A DNA stretch of 64,000 nucleotides. Origin: Pseudarthrobacter sulfonivorans (GTDB taxonomy: Bacteria; Actinomycetota; Actinomycetes; Actinomycetales; Micrococcaceae). Below are positions 8,424-16,774 of the stretch, piece after piece. Location of the stretch: assembly GCF_024391045.1 (NCBI RefSeq), contig NZ_JANFCZ010000017.1, positions 28,215 to 92,214 on the forward strand. Direction: 5' to 3'. The notes below the pieces were generated by a model. It made no database searches, was not told the origin of the DNA, and was given only the letters and a program-made list of their open reading frames with translations. Positions within the stretch are counted from its first letter, which is position 1, and every line of letters begins with the position of its first letter. The position numbers and the translations under genes are program-made.

Positions 8424-10025
8424 ATGGCGGTAATGAATTCGAAACAAAAAGATGGTTGGCTAAAGGACATGTCAGACCTATTCCAGGATTACTCCGAGGC
8501 CGCCGGGCGCACCGGCGCCTACGACGAGATGTTCGCCCCCGGCCAGGAGGCCCGTGCCTCCTACGTTGAGGTGGCGGATGCGCTCCGCAAGCTTTCGCTC
8601 GCCGATGTCAGTGCCCGGGCGGACTCGATGGCGCGCACGTTCCTGGACCGTGGTGTGACCTTTGACTTTGCGGGGGAGGAGCGGCCGTTCCCGCTCGACA
8701 TTGTGCCGCGCGTCATCCCGGCCGACGAATGGACCGTGCTGGAAAAGGGTGTGGCGCAGCGTGTGCGCGCCCTGGAAGCCTTCCTCAACGATGTCTACGA
8801 CAAAATGAACGTCGTGGCCGACGGCGTGATCCCGCGCCAGCTGGTCACCACCAGCGCCCATTTCCACCGGCAGGTGCACGGCTTCGAGCCTGCGGGCGGG
8901 GTCCGGGTGCACATTTCCGGGATCGACGTGGTCCGTGACTCCGCCGGCACGTTTCGTGTCCTGGAGGACAACGTCAGGGTGCCCTCGGGCGTCAGCTATG
9001 TCCTGGAAAACCGGCGCGCCATGGCCAAAGGCCTGCCTGAAGCGTTCGGGCAGCAGCTCATCCGGCCGGTGGAGGAGTACCCCCGCCGGCTGCTGTCAGC
9101 GCTGCGCAAAACGGCACCGGCCGGCGTCGACGATCCCACCGTGGTGGTCCTGACCCCCGGCGTCTTCAACAGTGCCTACTTCGAACACACCCTGCTGGCC
9201 GGACTGATGGGCGTCGAACTCGTGGAAGGCCGTGACCTTATCTGCCGCGGCAACCGCGTCTACATGCGCACCACCGCCGGTGAGCAGCGCGTCGACGTGA
9301 TCTACAAGCGTATCGACGACGAATTCCTGGATCCCCTGCAGTTCCGTTCGGACTCCATGCTCGGCTGTCCCGGCCTGGTCAACGCCGCCCGCGCAGGCGG
9401 CGTGACCATCGCCAACGCCGTGGGCAACGGCGTGGCGGACGATAAGCTGGTTTACAGCTATGTCCCGGACCTCATCCGGTATTACCTCAGCGAGGAACCT
9501 GTCATCGCGAACGTGGACACGTACCGGCTGGAGGAAAAGGAAGCCCGGGAATATGTCCTGGACAACCTGGCTGAGCTCGTGGTCAAGCCCGTGGACGGTT
9601 CCGGCGGCAAGGGCCTGGTGATCGGCCCGGATGCCTCCAACGACGAACTCGAGGCGCTCCGCCAGCGGGTCATCGCCGACCCACGCGGCTGGATCGCCCA
9701 GCCGGTCCTGCAACTGTCCACGGTGCCCACCCTGGGCGGGGACAAGTTCGGCCCCCGGCACGTTGACCTGCGCCCCTTCGCAGTGAACGACGGCGACGAC
9801 GTCTGGGTGCTGCCCGGTGGCCTGACCCGCGTGGCGTTGAAGGAAGGCTCGTTGATTGTGAACTCCAGCCAGGGCGGCGGGTCGAAGGACACGTGGGTGC
9901 TGGCGGGGTCGCCGCAGGTGCCAGTGGAGACGGTTCCGCGGCCGACGATTTCCATCCGTGAGCGGGTGTCCGTCTGGCCGGTTGAAAGCAACTGGCGCGA
10001 CCGTCAGCCGGAGCAGCAGCAGTGA
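8424..10025 (+). CDS. Circularly permuted ATP-grasp type 2 protein
   Basis: 533-residue member of the family formed by DUF404/DUF407, a circularly permuted ATP-grasp predicted to form amide bonds from a carboxyl-phosphate intermediate. Characteristic segments are GFEPAGGVRVHISGIDVVRD, FRVLEDNVRVPSGVSYV, KPVDGSGGKGLVIG and DLRPFAVNDGDDVWVLPGGLTRVAL. Start choice is uncertain: ATG 8424, ATG 8433 (after GGATGG) and ATG 8469 (MSDLFQDYSEA, where strong conservation begins) are all in frame. First gene of a three-gene set with the alpha-E and transglutaminase genes. The substrate is unknown. Confidence 0.88.
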   Translation: MAVMNSKQKDGWLKDMSDLFQDYSEAAGRTGAYDEMFAPGQEARASYVEVADALRKLSLADVSARADSMARTFLDRGVTFDFAGEERPFPLDIVPRVIPADEWTVLEKGVAQRVRALEAFLNDVYDKMNVVADGVIPRQLVTTSAHFHRQVHGFEPAGGVRVHISGIDVVRDSAGTFRVLEDNVRVPSGVSYVLENRRAMAKGLPEAFGQQLIRPVEEYPRRLLSALRKTAPAGVDDPTVVVLTPGVFNSAYFEHTLLAGLMGVELVEGRDLICRGNRVYMRTTAGEQRVDVIYKRIDDEFLDPLQFRSDSMLGCPGLVNAARAGGVTIANAVGNGVADDKLVYSYVPDLIRYYLSEEPVIANVDTYRLEEKEAREYVLDNLAELVVKPVDGSGGKGLVIGPDASNDELEALRQRVIADPRGWIAQPVLQLSTVPTLGGDKFGPRHVDLRPFAVNDGDDVWVLPGGLTRVALKEGSLIVNSSQGGGSKDTWVLAGSPQVPVETVPRPTISIRERVSVWPVESNWRDRQPEQQQ

Positions 10026-10100
10026 GCCGTGTCCCGGAACCGGCAGTAATAGCAACGGGTTCATGCCCACTGATTTTGGACGCACAGGAGGTCACCGCGA

Positions 10101-11027
10101 ATGCTTAGCCGTATTGCTGAGTCCCTATTTTGGATCGGCCGCTATGTGGAGCGGGCCGATGGCACGGCGCGTATCCTGGACGTCCACCTGGAACGACTCA
10201 ACCACTTGCCCATGGACGAGCGCCGCCGCGTTGCGCAGGAACTGCTCGCCGTCATGGGCGCCAAACCGCCAAGCGAGGATTTCGGCCTGCCCGAACTGCT
10301 GCACGCCGTGGCGTATGACAAGACCAGTGCGACGTCCATCGCCGGTTCCCTGGGCGCTGCACGGGAGAACGCACGGCGTGCCCGCGAGACCGTGTCCTCC
10401 GGCCTGTGGGAGAGCCTCAACACCACGTATTACGGGCTGAGCCAGCACCGCAAGGATGTGGTGGGGACGTACCGGTTCTGCAACTGGACCCTGGAACGGA
10501 CCGCCATGGTCAGCGGCCTGGCCGACACCACGGTGAGCCACGATGAAAGCTGGCTGTTCCTGGTGCTCGGCCGTTCCCTGGAACGCGCGGACATGACGGC
10601 CCGCATGCTTTCCACCCGCGATGTCCTGTCAGCGGGCATGTCGTGGGTGAACATGCTGCGGTGCGCCGGGGCCTATGAGTCCTTCCTGCGCACCCGGCGG
10701 GCAGCGTTCGGTGACCAGCATGCCGCCGAATTCCTGCTGCTGGACCGCCTCTTTCCCCGGTCGATCGTTTATGCCCTGCGGGATGCCGACGAGTGCCTCG
10801 CCAAGCTGGACCCGTCCGCGCAGCGCGTCGGCTTCATCAACGACGCGCGGCGGATCGTGGGCCAGGCCCGCACGTTCCTTGAGTTCCACCGCACGGACGA
10901 TCTGATGTCCGAGCTGCCCGAGCACATGGAACGCGTGCAGAAGGCCGTGGCCCAGGCGTCGGACGCCATTTCCCGTAAGTACTTCAATCAGGCGGACGAA
11001 CTGGCCTGGGTGGGAGAAGTTTCATGA
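10101..11027 (+). CDS. Alpha-E domain protein (DUF403)
   Basis: 308-residue, almost wholly alpha-helical protein beginning MLSRIAESLFWIGRYVERADGTARILDVH, the hallmark of the alpha-E family. A second ERADMTARMLSTRD segment repeats the E-R-A-D pattern. The family is nearly always beside a permuted ATP-grasp and a transglutaminase-like protein, and its role is unproven. A near-consensus AGGAGG (10086-10091) precedes the ATG by nine bases. The stop overlaps the next start as ATGA. Confidence 0.9.
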   Translation: MLSRIAESLFWIGRYVERADGTARILDVHLERLNHLPMDERRRVAQELLAVMGAKPPSEDFGLPELLHAVAYDKTSATSIAGSLGAARENARRARETVSSGLWESLNTTYYGLSQHRKDVVGTYRFCNWTLERTAMVSGLADTTVSHDESWLFLVLGRSLERADMTARMLSTRDVLSAGMSWVNMLRCAGAYESFLRTRRAAFGDQHAAEFLLLDRLFPRSIVYALRDADECLAKLDPSAQRVGFINDARRIVGQARTFLEFHRTDDLMSELPEHMERVQKAVAQASDAISRKYFNQADELAWVGEVS

Positions 11028-11875
11028 CCCGGCTGAGTATCATCCACACCACTGCCTACAAATACAACAAGCGCGTCACGCTGTCCTACAACGAGGCCCG
11101 CATGACGCCCCTGACGGATCCCCAGCAGGTGGTGCTGGAGTCGGTGCTCAAGGTATCGCCGTCGCAGGCCGCCGTCAGCACCTACCGGGATTATTGGGGC
11201 ACCAGGGTCACGGCCTTCGACATGCAGATGCCGCACGAGCACCTTGAAGTCGTCTCCAATATCACTGTCGAGGTGCACCGGGCAGAAAAGATCCCGGCCG
11301 AGGCCGACATCCCAGGCTGGGACGTCCTGGCGTCAACGGAGACCCTGAACTCGTTCAGCGATTGGCTGCCGCAGTCCCAGCTCAGCGGGCCGGGCGACGA
11401 AGTCCTGGGAATCATTCCCGGCGTCGTTGCGGGCAAGAACCCGCACGACGCCGCCATGGCCGTGTTTGAGTGGATGCGCGGGGAGATGACGTACATGTCA
11501 GGATCCACGGCGGTCACCACAAATGCTGAGGAGGCCTGGGGGCAGCGGCAGGGAGTCTGCCAGGACCTGGCGCACCTGGCCATCGGTGCACTGCGCAGCT
11601 GCGGGATTCCGGCCCGGTACGTTTCGGGTTACCTGCACCCGCGGTCGACGGCGGCGATCGGCGAGACAGTCGCCGGCCAGTCGCACGCGTGGCTGGAGTT
11701 CTGGGACGGGGCGTGGCGCAGCTGGGACCCCACCAACCACAAACCCGCCGGTGACTTTCACGTGACCGTCGCCAGGGGCCGGGACTACCGCGATGTGCCG
11801 CCGCTGAAAGGCATCCTTTCCGGCGGCGGCGGGTCTGCCCTGACCGTGAGCGTGGAAATCACCCGGCTGGCCTAG
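11024..11875 (+). CDS. Transglutaminase-like cysteine peptidase/transamidase family protein
   Basis: 283 residues. An N-terminal beta-rich domain (about 1-110; SIIHTTAYKYNKRVTLSYNEARMTP) precedes the transglutaminase-like core. The catalytic Cys is in RQGVCQDLAHLAIGALR, the His in GQSHAWLEFWDG, and the Asp in SWDPTNHK, so the triad is intact. No signal peptide is visible, so it acts in the cytosol. It may hydrolyse or exchange an amide made by the upstream ATP-grasp enzyme. ATG overlaps the alpha-E stop (ATGA), indicating translational coupling. Confidence 0.9.
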   Translation: MTRLSIIHTTAYKYNKRVTLSYNEARMTPLTDPQQVVLESVLKVSPSQAAVSTYRDYWGTRVTAFDMQMPHEHLEVVSNITVEVHRAEKIPAEADIPGWDVLASTETLNSFSDWLPQSQLSGPGDEVLGIIPGVVAGKNPHDAAMAVFEWMRGEMTYMSGSTAVTTNAEEAWGQRQGVCQDLAHLAIGALRSCGIPARYVSGYLHPRSTAAIGETVAGQSHAWLEFWDGAWRSWDPTNHKPAGDFHVTVARGRDYRDVPPLKGILSGGGGSALTVSVEITRLA

Positions 11876-11892
11876 GCAGGCCACTCAGCGGA

Positions 11893-12360
11893 TCACTCGG
11901 GGGAGGCCTTGGCCGCTCCGCTCAGCTGCGTCCACCAGGTCATCGGGGCGGTGACCTTGAACCGGCGTCCGGTCAGGGAGTCGGGGCTGACCCGGATGAA
12001 GGTGTCTTTCTTGCCGGCCTGCCACGGGAACAGATAGAGCGCCGCGGTGTCCAGGACGCCCTCGGTGCCCTTGATGGCCGCGGCAGGGCCCTTGAGCACC
12101 ACGCTCCAGGCAAGGCCGCTGACGGCATCCACGCCGTCGGCCTCCACTGCCACGTGGGATCCTCCGGACGCTGCGGCCAGCTTGGTCCCCTGGCCGGTGC
12201 GGAAGACGATTGTGCCCCCGTCCACGGTGTAGTTAATGGGGAAGATGTCAGGATGCCCGTCCACCAGCACCGCGAGCCGGCCCACGGAGACGGTCCGCAG
12301 GAGTTCCCAGCACTCGTGGTGTTCCAGGTTGTGCACTTCGGTAATTGATTCGCTGCTCAT
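11893..12360 (-). CDS. Pyridoxamine 5'-phosphate oxidase family protein (PPOX fold)
   Basis: 155 residues from ATG 12360 (MSSESITEVHNLEHHECWEL). The split-barrel flavin/F420-binding fold is indicated by SVGRLAVLVDGHPDIFPINYTVDGGTIVFRT and the later WSVVLKGPA segment. The family includes F420- or FMN-dependent reductases and haem-binding proteins, so the cofactor is not assigned. TAGGCT at 12373-12368 ends seven bases before the ATG and there is no Shine-Dalgarno site, so it is probably leaderless. Confidence 0.82.
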   Translation of the reverse strand: MSSESITEVHNLEHHECWELLRTVSVGRLAVLVDGHPDIFPINYTVDGGTIVFRTGQGTKLAAASGGSHVAVEADGVDAVSGLAWSVVLKGPAAAIKGTEGVLDTAALYLFPWQAGKKDTFIRVSPDSLTGRRFKVTAPMTWWTQLSGAAKASPE

Positions 12361-12409
12361 GACGCCGAGCCTACGCTGTGCAGGCGTGGTCGGCACAGTG
12401 ACCTTCTGC

Positions 12410-13873
12410 CTACCAGGGGCTGGGCTTGTAATCCTTCAGGAAGACTCCGTACTGGTCCTCGCCGCTTTCGCCCATCACGATCGGGTCGTAAACCCGGGCG
12501 GCACCGTCCACCAGGTCCAGCGGAGCGTGGAAGCCTTCCTCCATGAGGCGCACCTTCGTGAAGTGCGGACGCTCGTCGGTGATCCAGCCGGTGTCCACCG
12601 CCGTCATGAGGATTCCATCGGAGTCCAGCATTTCCTTGGCGCTGGTCCGGGTCATCATGTTGAGGGCGGCTTTGGCCATGTTGGTGTGCGGGTGGCCGGG
12701 GCCTTTGTAGGCGCGGGAGAACTGGCCTTCCATGGCGGAGACGTTCACGATGTATTTCCGGTGCGCCGTGGACCGCTTCATGGCGTCCCGGAGCCGGCTG
12801 ACCAGCAGGAAAGGGGCGGTGACGTTGCAGAGCTGGACCTCGAGCATCTCCAGCGGATCCACCTCATCCACCACCTGTGTCCAACTGTTGATCGTGGCAA
12901 GATCCGGAACCAGCCCGCCGGCGTCGATCGCTGTGCCTGACGCGATGCGTTCCAGGGAAGCCGAACCCGTGGACAGCGCCAGTGACGTGATGGCGTCTCC
13001 GGCCAGGACCGGATGATCGGTCACGCTGCCGGCAAGGGCGAGCGGGTGCTTGTCATGGGCATGGCCGAAGGTCAGCAGTTCCGGGCCGCCGTTGGCGGGC
13101 TCCAGTTCGGCGGGCAGGGGTTCGTCTTCGGCGTCCACCAGCGGCTTGTACGCGTTGCCGGAACGCCGTACGGTCTGGGCCGCGTTGTTGATGATGATGT
13201 CCAACGGGCCCGCGGCGTTCAGGGAATCCGTCAACGCCATGACCTGCGAGGGGTCGCGCAGGTCGATGCCGACAATCCGGAGCCGGTGAAGCCAGTCACT
13301 GCTGTCTTCCATCGCAGCGAAGCGGCGGGCGGCGTCCTTCGGGAACCGGGTGGTGATGGTGGTGTGTGCGCCGTCCCGAAGCAGCCGCAGGGCAATGTAC
13401 ATGCCGATTTTGGCGCGTCCGCCCGTGAGCAGTGCACGCCGCCCCGTGAGGTCCGTCCGGGCGTCCCGCTTGCCGTGGTTGAACGCCGCGCATTCGGGGC
13501 AAAGCTGGTGGTAAAACGCGTCCACCTGCGTGTAGTGCTGTTTGCAGATGTAGCACGGACGGGACCGGATCAGGTGGCCGGCAACCGCGCCGGTCGCCGA
13601 GGTGGCCAGCTTGTTGCCGCGTGTCTCGTCGTCGATGCGGTCCGGGGCTGCAGTGGCAGTCTGGGCGATGACCGCCCGGTCGGCGTCGGCTATCAGGTCG
13701 CGTTTGGTGACGCGGCGGTGGCGCTTGACTGCCTTGAACATCTTGCCGGTCGCCCGGCGCACCGACACGTAGTCCGGGTGTTCCTCGTCGTAGACGTGGA
13801 TGGTGTTCAAAACCTTGAGGCAGGCCTGAATTTCCTCAGGCGTCAGCCCGGCTGACAGATCGGGGGAGCTCAT
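12410..13873 (-). CDS. SDR family oxidoreductase with N-terminal zinc-ribbon-like extension
   Basis: 487 residues, about twice a normal SDR. Residues 1-140 form an extension with CYIC (107-110) and CPEC (125-128), a likely zinc-binding CxxC-x14-CxxC. The Rossmann part starts at about 145 with TGGRAKIG (150-157) in place of TGxxxGxG, and NNAAQ lies at 229-233. About 90 extra residues are inserted between NNAAQ and the next core strand. The catalytic Ser is plausibly S379 (NVSAMEG), and K401 sits in TNMAK, so the usual YxxxK Tyr is Thr397. Substrate unknown, and catalysis may be altered. TAAAAT at 13886-13881 ends seven bases before the ATG. Confidence 0.8.
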   Translation of the reverse strand: MSSPDLSAGLTPEEIQACLKVLNTIHVYDEEHPDYVSVRRATGKMFKAVKRHRRVTKRDLIADADRAVIAQTATAAPDRIDDETRGNKLATSATGAVAGHLIRSRPCYICKQHYTQVDAFYHQLCPECAAFNHGKRDARTDLTGRRALLTGGRAKIGMYIALRLLRDGAHTTITTRFPKDAARRFAAMEDSSDWLHRLRIVGIDLRDPSQVMALTDSLNAAGPLDIIINNAAQTVRRSGNAYKPLVDAEDEPLPAELEPANGGPELLTFGHAHDKHPLALAGSVTDHPVLAGDAITSLALSTGSASLERIASGTAIDAGGLVPDLATINSWTQVVDEVDPLEMLEVQLCNVTAPFLLVSRLRDAMKRSTAHRKYIVNVSAMEGQFSRAYKGPGHPHTNMAKAALNMMTRTSAKEMLDSDGILMTAVDTGWITDERPHFTKVRLMEEGFHAPLDLVDGAARVYDPIVMGESGEDQYGVFLKDYKPSPW

Positions 13874-13887
13874 TGCCCCAATTTTAC

Positions 13888-13938
13888 AGCCTGCCGGGAG
13901 CCCGGCCCAACGGTGGTGTGCCGGGCTCCTGGCGGGCT
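13888..13938 (-). terminator. Hairpin terminator after glgC
   Basis: Nineteen-base arms at 13888-13906 and 13920-13938 pair with two G-T wobbles, starting one base after the glgC stop codon. There is no long T-tract. The -10 hexamer of the downstream SDR gene lies just beyond the stem. Confidence 0.65.
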
Positions 13939-15348
13939 CTACGACTTAGCTGAGCCGGGCATCCTGACGCCGACGGCGGCCGCCTGCACCTCGGCGACCT
14001 TGTCCACGGAGTTGCGCAGCTCGGACCATGTTTCCGTGGCGGCTCGGACCGCGTCCGGCACGAGGATCAAATTGTCCGCCGCCAGGGCGCGCTCGGCTTC
14101 GTCCGGTTCGGGGACGGCCTGGCCTTTCGAGAGCACCGTGATGCCGGACTCGGTGACCTTGAAGCCGCGGGCCCGGTCGAGGTCGTGGTCGAGGCCGATT
14201 GCGGCACCCGCCGGGACCTTGACGTTCTTGTCGATGATGGCACGCTTCACCACAGCGCCTTCGCCGATGTTGACCTTGTCCATCAGCACGGAGTCGAGTA
14301 CGCGGCTGGACCTGCCGACGAAAACGTCGTTGGAGAGGACCGAGCCTTCCACGATGCCGCCGGAGATCACGCACCCGCTGGCAACGATGGAATCCAGGGC
14401 GGAACCGACTGTGTTGCCTTCACCGCGGACAAACTTGGCGGGCGGGGAGATGCTTTGCCGGGTGTAGATGGGCCACTCGGAGTTGTACAGGTTGAAGATC
14501 GGCACCGGTGAGATGAGGTCCATGTGCGCGTCGTAGAAAGAGTCGATGGTGCCGACGTCGCGCCAGTACGTCCGGTCACGATCGGTGGAGCCGGGGATGT
14601 CGTTGAGCGTGAAGTCGTAGACGCCGGCCTCACCCTGGCTGACGAAGTAGGGGATGATGTCGCCGCCCATGTCGTGTTTGGTATCGAGGCGCTCGGCGTC
14701 CACATGCAGGGCTGCCACCAGGGCGTCGGCGTCGAAGACGTAGTTTCCCATGGAAGCCAGGAACTGGCTGGGGTCGGCTGCAAGCCCGGGCGTGGTGGCC
14801 GGCTTCTCCACGAACGCGGCGATCTTCTGGGGGTCGTCCTGGTCCACTTCGATCACACCGAACTGGTTGGCCATGTTCAGGGGTTGGCGCACGGCGGCGA
14901 CGGTGGCCTTGGCGCCGCTGAGCACGTGCTGTTCCACCATCTGGGCGAAGTCCATGCGGTAGACGTGGTCGGCGCCGACCACGACGACGATGTCCGGGTT
15001 GGCGTCGTGGATCAGGTTCAGGGACTGGTAGATGGCGTTGGCGCTGCCCAGGAACCAGCTCTTGCCCACGCGCTGCTGTGCGGGAACGGAGGCGACATAG
15101 TTGCCCAGTTGGGTGGACATTCGCCAGGCTTCGGAAATATGCCGGTCAAGGCTGTGGGATTTATATTGCGTGAGGACCACGATTTGCAAATAGCGCGAAT
15201 TCACCAGGTTGGAAATGGCGAAATCGATAAGGCGGTAACTGCCTGCAAACGGAACCGCGGGTTTGGCCCGGTCCGCCGTCAGTGGCATAAGCCGGTTTCC
15301 CTCGCCGCCTGCAAGGACAATGGCCAGGACTTTTTTATTTATCGGCAT
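13939..15348 (-). CDS. glgC: Glucose-1-phosphate adenylyltransferase
   Basis: 469 residues; makes ADP-glucose from glucose-1-phosphate and ATP for glycogen and related alpha-glucans. The nucleotide-binding motif is [23 protein letters not shown] (from about residue 12), followed by [10 protein letters not shown] and [12 protein letters not shown]. The C-terminal left-handed beta-helix with hexapeptide repeats is present. ATG 15348 is chosen because AGGAG lies eight bases upstream and [15 protein letters not shown] is the natural start. Divergent from glgA, so the two consecutive steps share a control region. Confidence 0.95.
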   Translation of the reverse strand: MPINKKVLAIVLAGGEGNRLMPLTADRAKPAVPFAGSYRLIDFAISNLVNSRYLQIVVLTQYKSHSLDRHISEAWRMSTQLGNYVASVPAQQRVGKSWFLGSANAIYQSLNLIHDANPDIVVVVGADHVYRMDFAQMVEQHVLSGAKATVAAVRQPLNMANQFGVIEVDQDDPQKIAAFVEKPATTPGLAADPSQFLASMGNYVFDADALVAALHVDAERLDTKHDMGGDIIPYFVSQGEAGVYDFTLNDIPGSTDRDRTYWRDVGTIDSFYDAHMDLISPVPIFNLYNSEWPIYTRQSISPPAKFVRGEGNTVGSALDSIVASGCVISGGIVEGSVLSNDVFVGRSSRVLDSVLMDKVNIGEGAVVKRAIIDKNVKVPAGAAIGLDHDLDRARGFKVTESGITVLSKGQAVPEPDEAERALAADNLILVPDAVRAATETWSELRNSVDKVAEVQAAAVGVRMPGSAKS

Positions 15349-15449
15349 AGTGGTCGCTCCTGTACGCCTTCGTAACTCCCCAAACAATCCGGCATGTCCG
15401 GACTCCTTCACACTAGAACAGATACGGCGGAACGACTACCTTGGGTAAC

Positions 15450-16646
15450 GTGCGAATAGACATTGTGACTAAAGAGTTCCCGCCGGAAATCTACGGTGGC
15501 GCCGGAGTCCACGTGGCCGAGTTGAGCAGGGTGCTTAGTAAGCACGTTGACCTGCAGGTTCGAGCCTTCGGGGCGCCCCGCGACGCTGACTATCACGGTG
15601 CCGGGGTGACCTCCTATGCCGTGCCCGAGGACCTCGGTTCGGCCAACGCGGCCGTGCAGACCCTGGGCGTGGATCTGCGCATCGTGCCGGACATTGAAGG
15701 GGCCGATCTGGTCCACTCCCACACCTGGTACGCGAACATGGCGGGGCACCTGGCATCACTGTTGCACGGCATCCCGCATGTACTCAGCGCGCATAGCCTC
15801 GAGCCGTTGCGGCCCTGGAAGGCTGAGCAGCTTGGTGGCGGCTATGCGTTGTCCTCCTGGGTGGAAAAGACGGCCTATGAGGCAGCGGCCGCGATCATCG
15901 CCGTCTCCGAGGGGATGCGCCAGGACATCCTGCGCAGCTACCCGAACGTTGATCCGGCGAAGGTCAGGGTGGTCCACAACGGCATTGACGTTGACCTGTG
16001 GCAGCGCGATGAAGGTGACGACGCAGTGCGGGCGATGGGCATCGACCCGCAGAAGCCCAGCGTGGTGTTTGTCGGCCGGAACACGCGCCAGAAGGGGGTT
16101 CCGTACCTGTTGCGGGCCGCCGCCAAGCTGCCTGCCGATGTGCAGTTGGTCCTGTGCCTGGGCGCCGCTGACACCCCCGAACTTGCCGCCGAAACGGCCC
16201 GCCTCATTGAGGACCTGCAGCAGCAGCGCACCGGCGTCATCCTCATCGAGCGCATGCTTCCGCGCCATGAGCTGATCCAGGTCCTGAGCCACGCGACAGC
16301 CTTTGCTTGCCCGTCGATCTATGAGCCGCTGGGCATCGTGAACCTGGAAGCCATGGCCTGCGGTGCTGCCGTGGTGGCCAGTGCCACCGGTGGAATCCCC
16401 GAAGTGGTCCAGCATGGTGAAACCGGCCTGCTGGTTGAGCTCGAGCAGGTCACCGACGGGACCGGAACGCCACTGGACCCGGAGAAATTCGTGACCGAGT
16501 TCGCCGCGGCCCTGACCGAGGTGGTGTCCGATCCCGAGCGCGCGCGTGCCATGGGTGAGGCAGGCCGCCGCCGCGCCGAGGAGCACTTCTCCTGGGAGTC
16601 CATCACAGAGACCACCTTGGAGGTCTACCGCTCGGTGCTCCCCTGA
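15450..16646 (+). CDS. glgA: Glycogen synthase (GT4 family, actinobacterial GlgA/GlgM type)
   Basis: 398 residues; glycosyltransferase using ADP-glucose. It begins MRIDIVTKEFPPEIYGGAGV, with the sugar-nucleotide loop YGGAGVH, then HSHTWYANM, GRNTRQKGVPYLLRA and the GT4 donor motif PSIYEPLGIVNLEAMACG. In mycobacteria the orthologue (GlgM) makes maltose-1-phosphate, so the acceptor here could be glucose-1-phosphate. Start GTG 15450 is preferred to TTG 15441: TACCTT at 15437-15442 ends seven bases before it, predicting a leaderless message. Confidence 0.93.
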   Translation: MRIDIVTKEFPPEIYGGAGVHVAELSRVLSKHVDLQVRAFGAPRDADYHGAGVTSYAVPEDLGSANAAVQTLGVDLRIVPDIEGADLVHSHTWYANMAGHLASLLHGIPHVLSAHSLEPLRPWKAEQLGGGYALSSWVEKTAYEAAAAIIAVSEGMRQDILRSYPNVDPAKVRVVHNGIDVDLWQRDEGDDAVRAMGIDPQKPSVVFVGRNTRQKGVPYLLRAAAKLPADVQLVLCLGAADTPELAAETARLIEDLQQQRTGVILIERMLPRHELIQVLSHATAFACPSIYEPLGIVNLEAMACGAAVVASATGGIPEVVQHGETGLLVELEQVTDGTGTPLDPEKFVTEFAAALTEVVSDPERARAMGEAGRRRAEEHFSWESITETTLEVYRSVLP

Positions 16647-16694
16647 CACCCAGTGTCCTGGCCCGCGGCCGGCAATCGTCCGGTGAAGAACCAC

Positions 16695-16745
16695 GCACGA
16701 CGGCGCCGCTCCCCCACACCAGGGGAGCGGCGCCGTCGTGCTTTT
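16695..16745 (+). terminator. Rho-independent terminator after glgA
   Basis: Perfect 20-base arms at 16695-16714 and 16722-16741, with a seven-base loop and TTTT at 16742-16745. It separates glgA from the convergent acyl-CoA oxidase-like gene. Confidence 0.92.
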
Positions 16746-16774
16746 GGCTGGTTTCCCGGACGGGCTGCCGGAGG

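Noticed and set aside
15441..15443. TTG start for glgA
   Set aside because: GTG 15450 gives the conserved MRIDIVTKEFPPEIYGG start, and a -10 hexamer overlaps the TTG.
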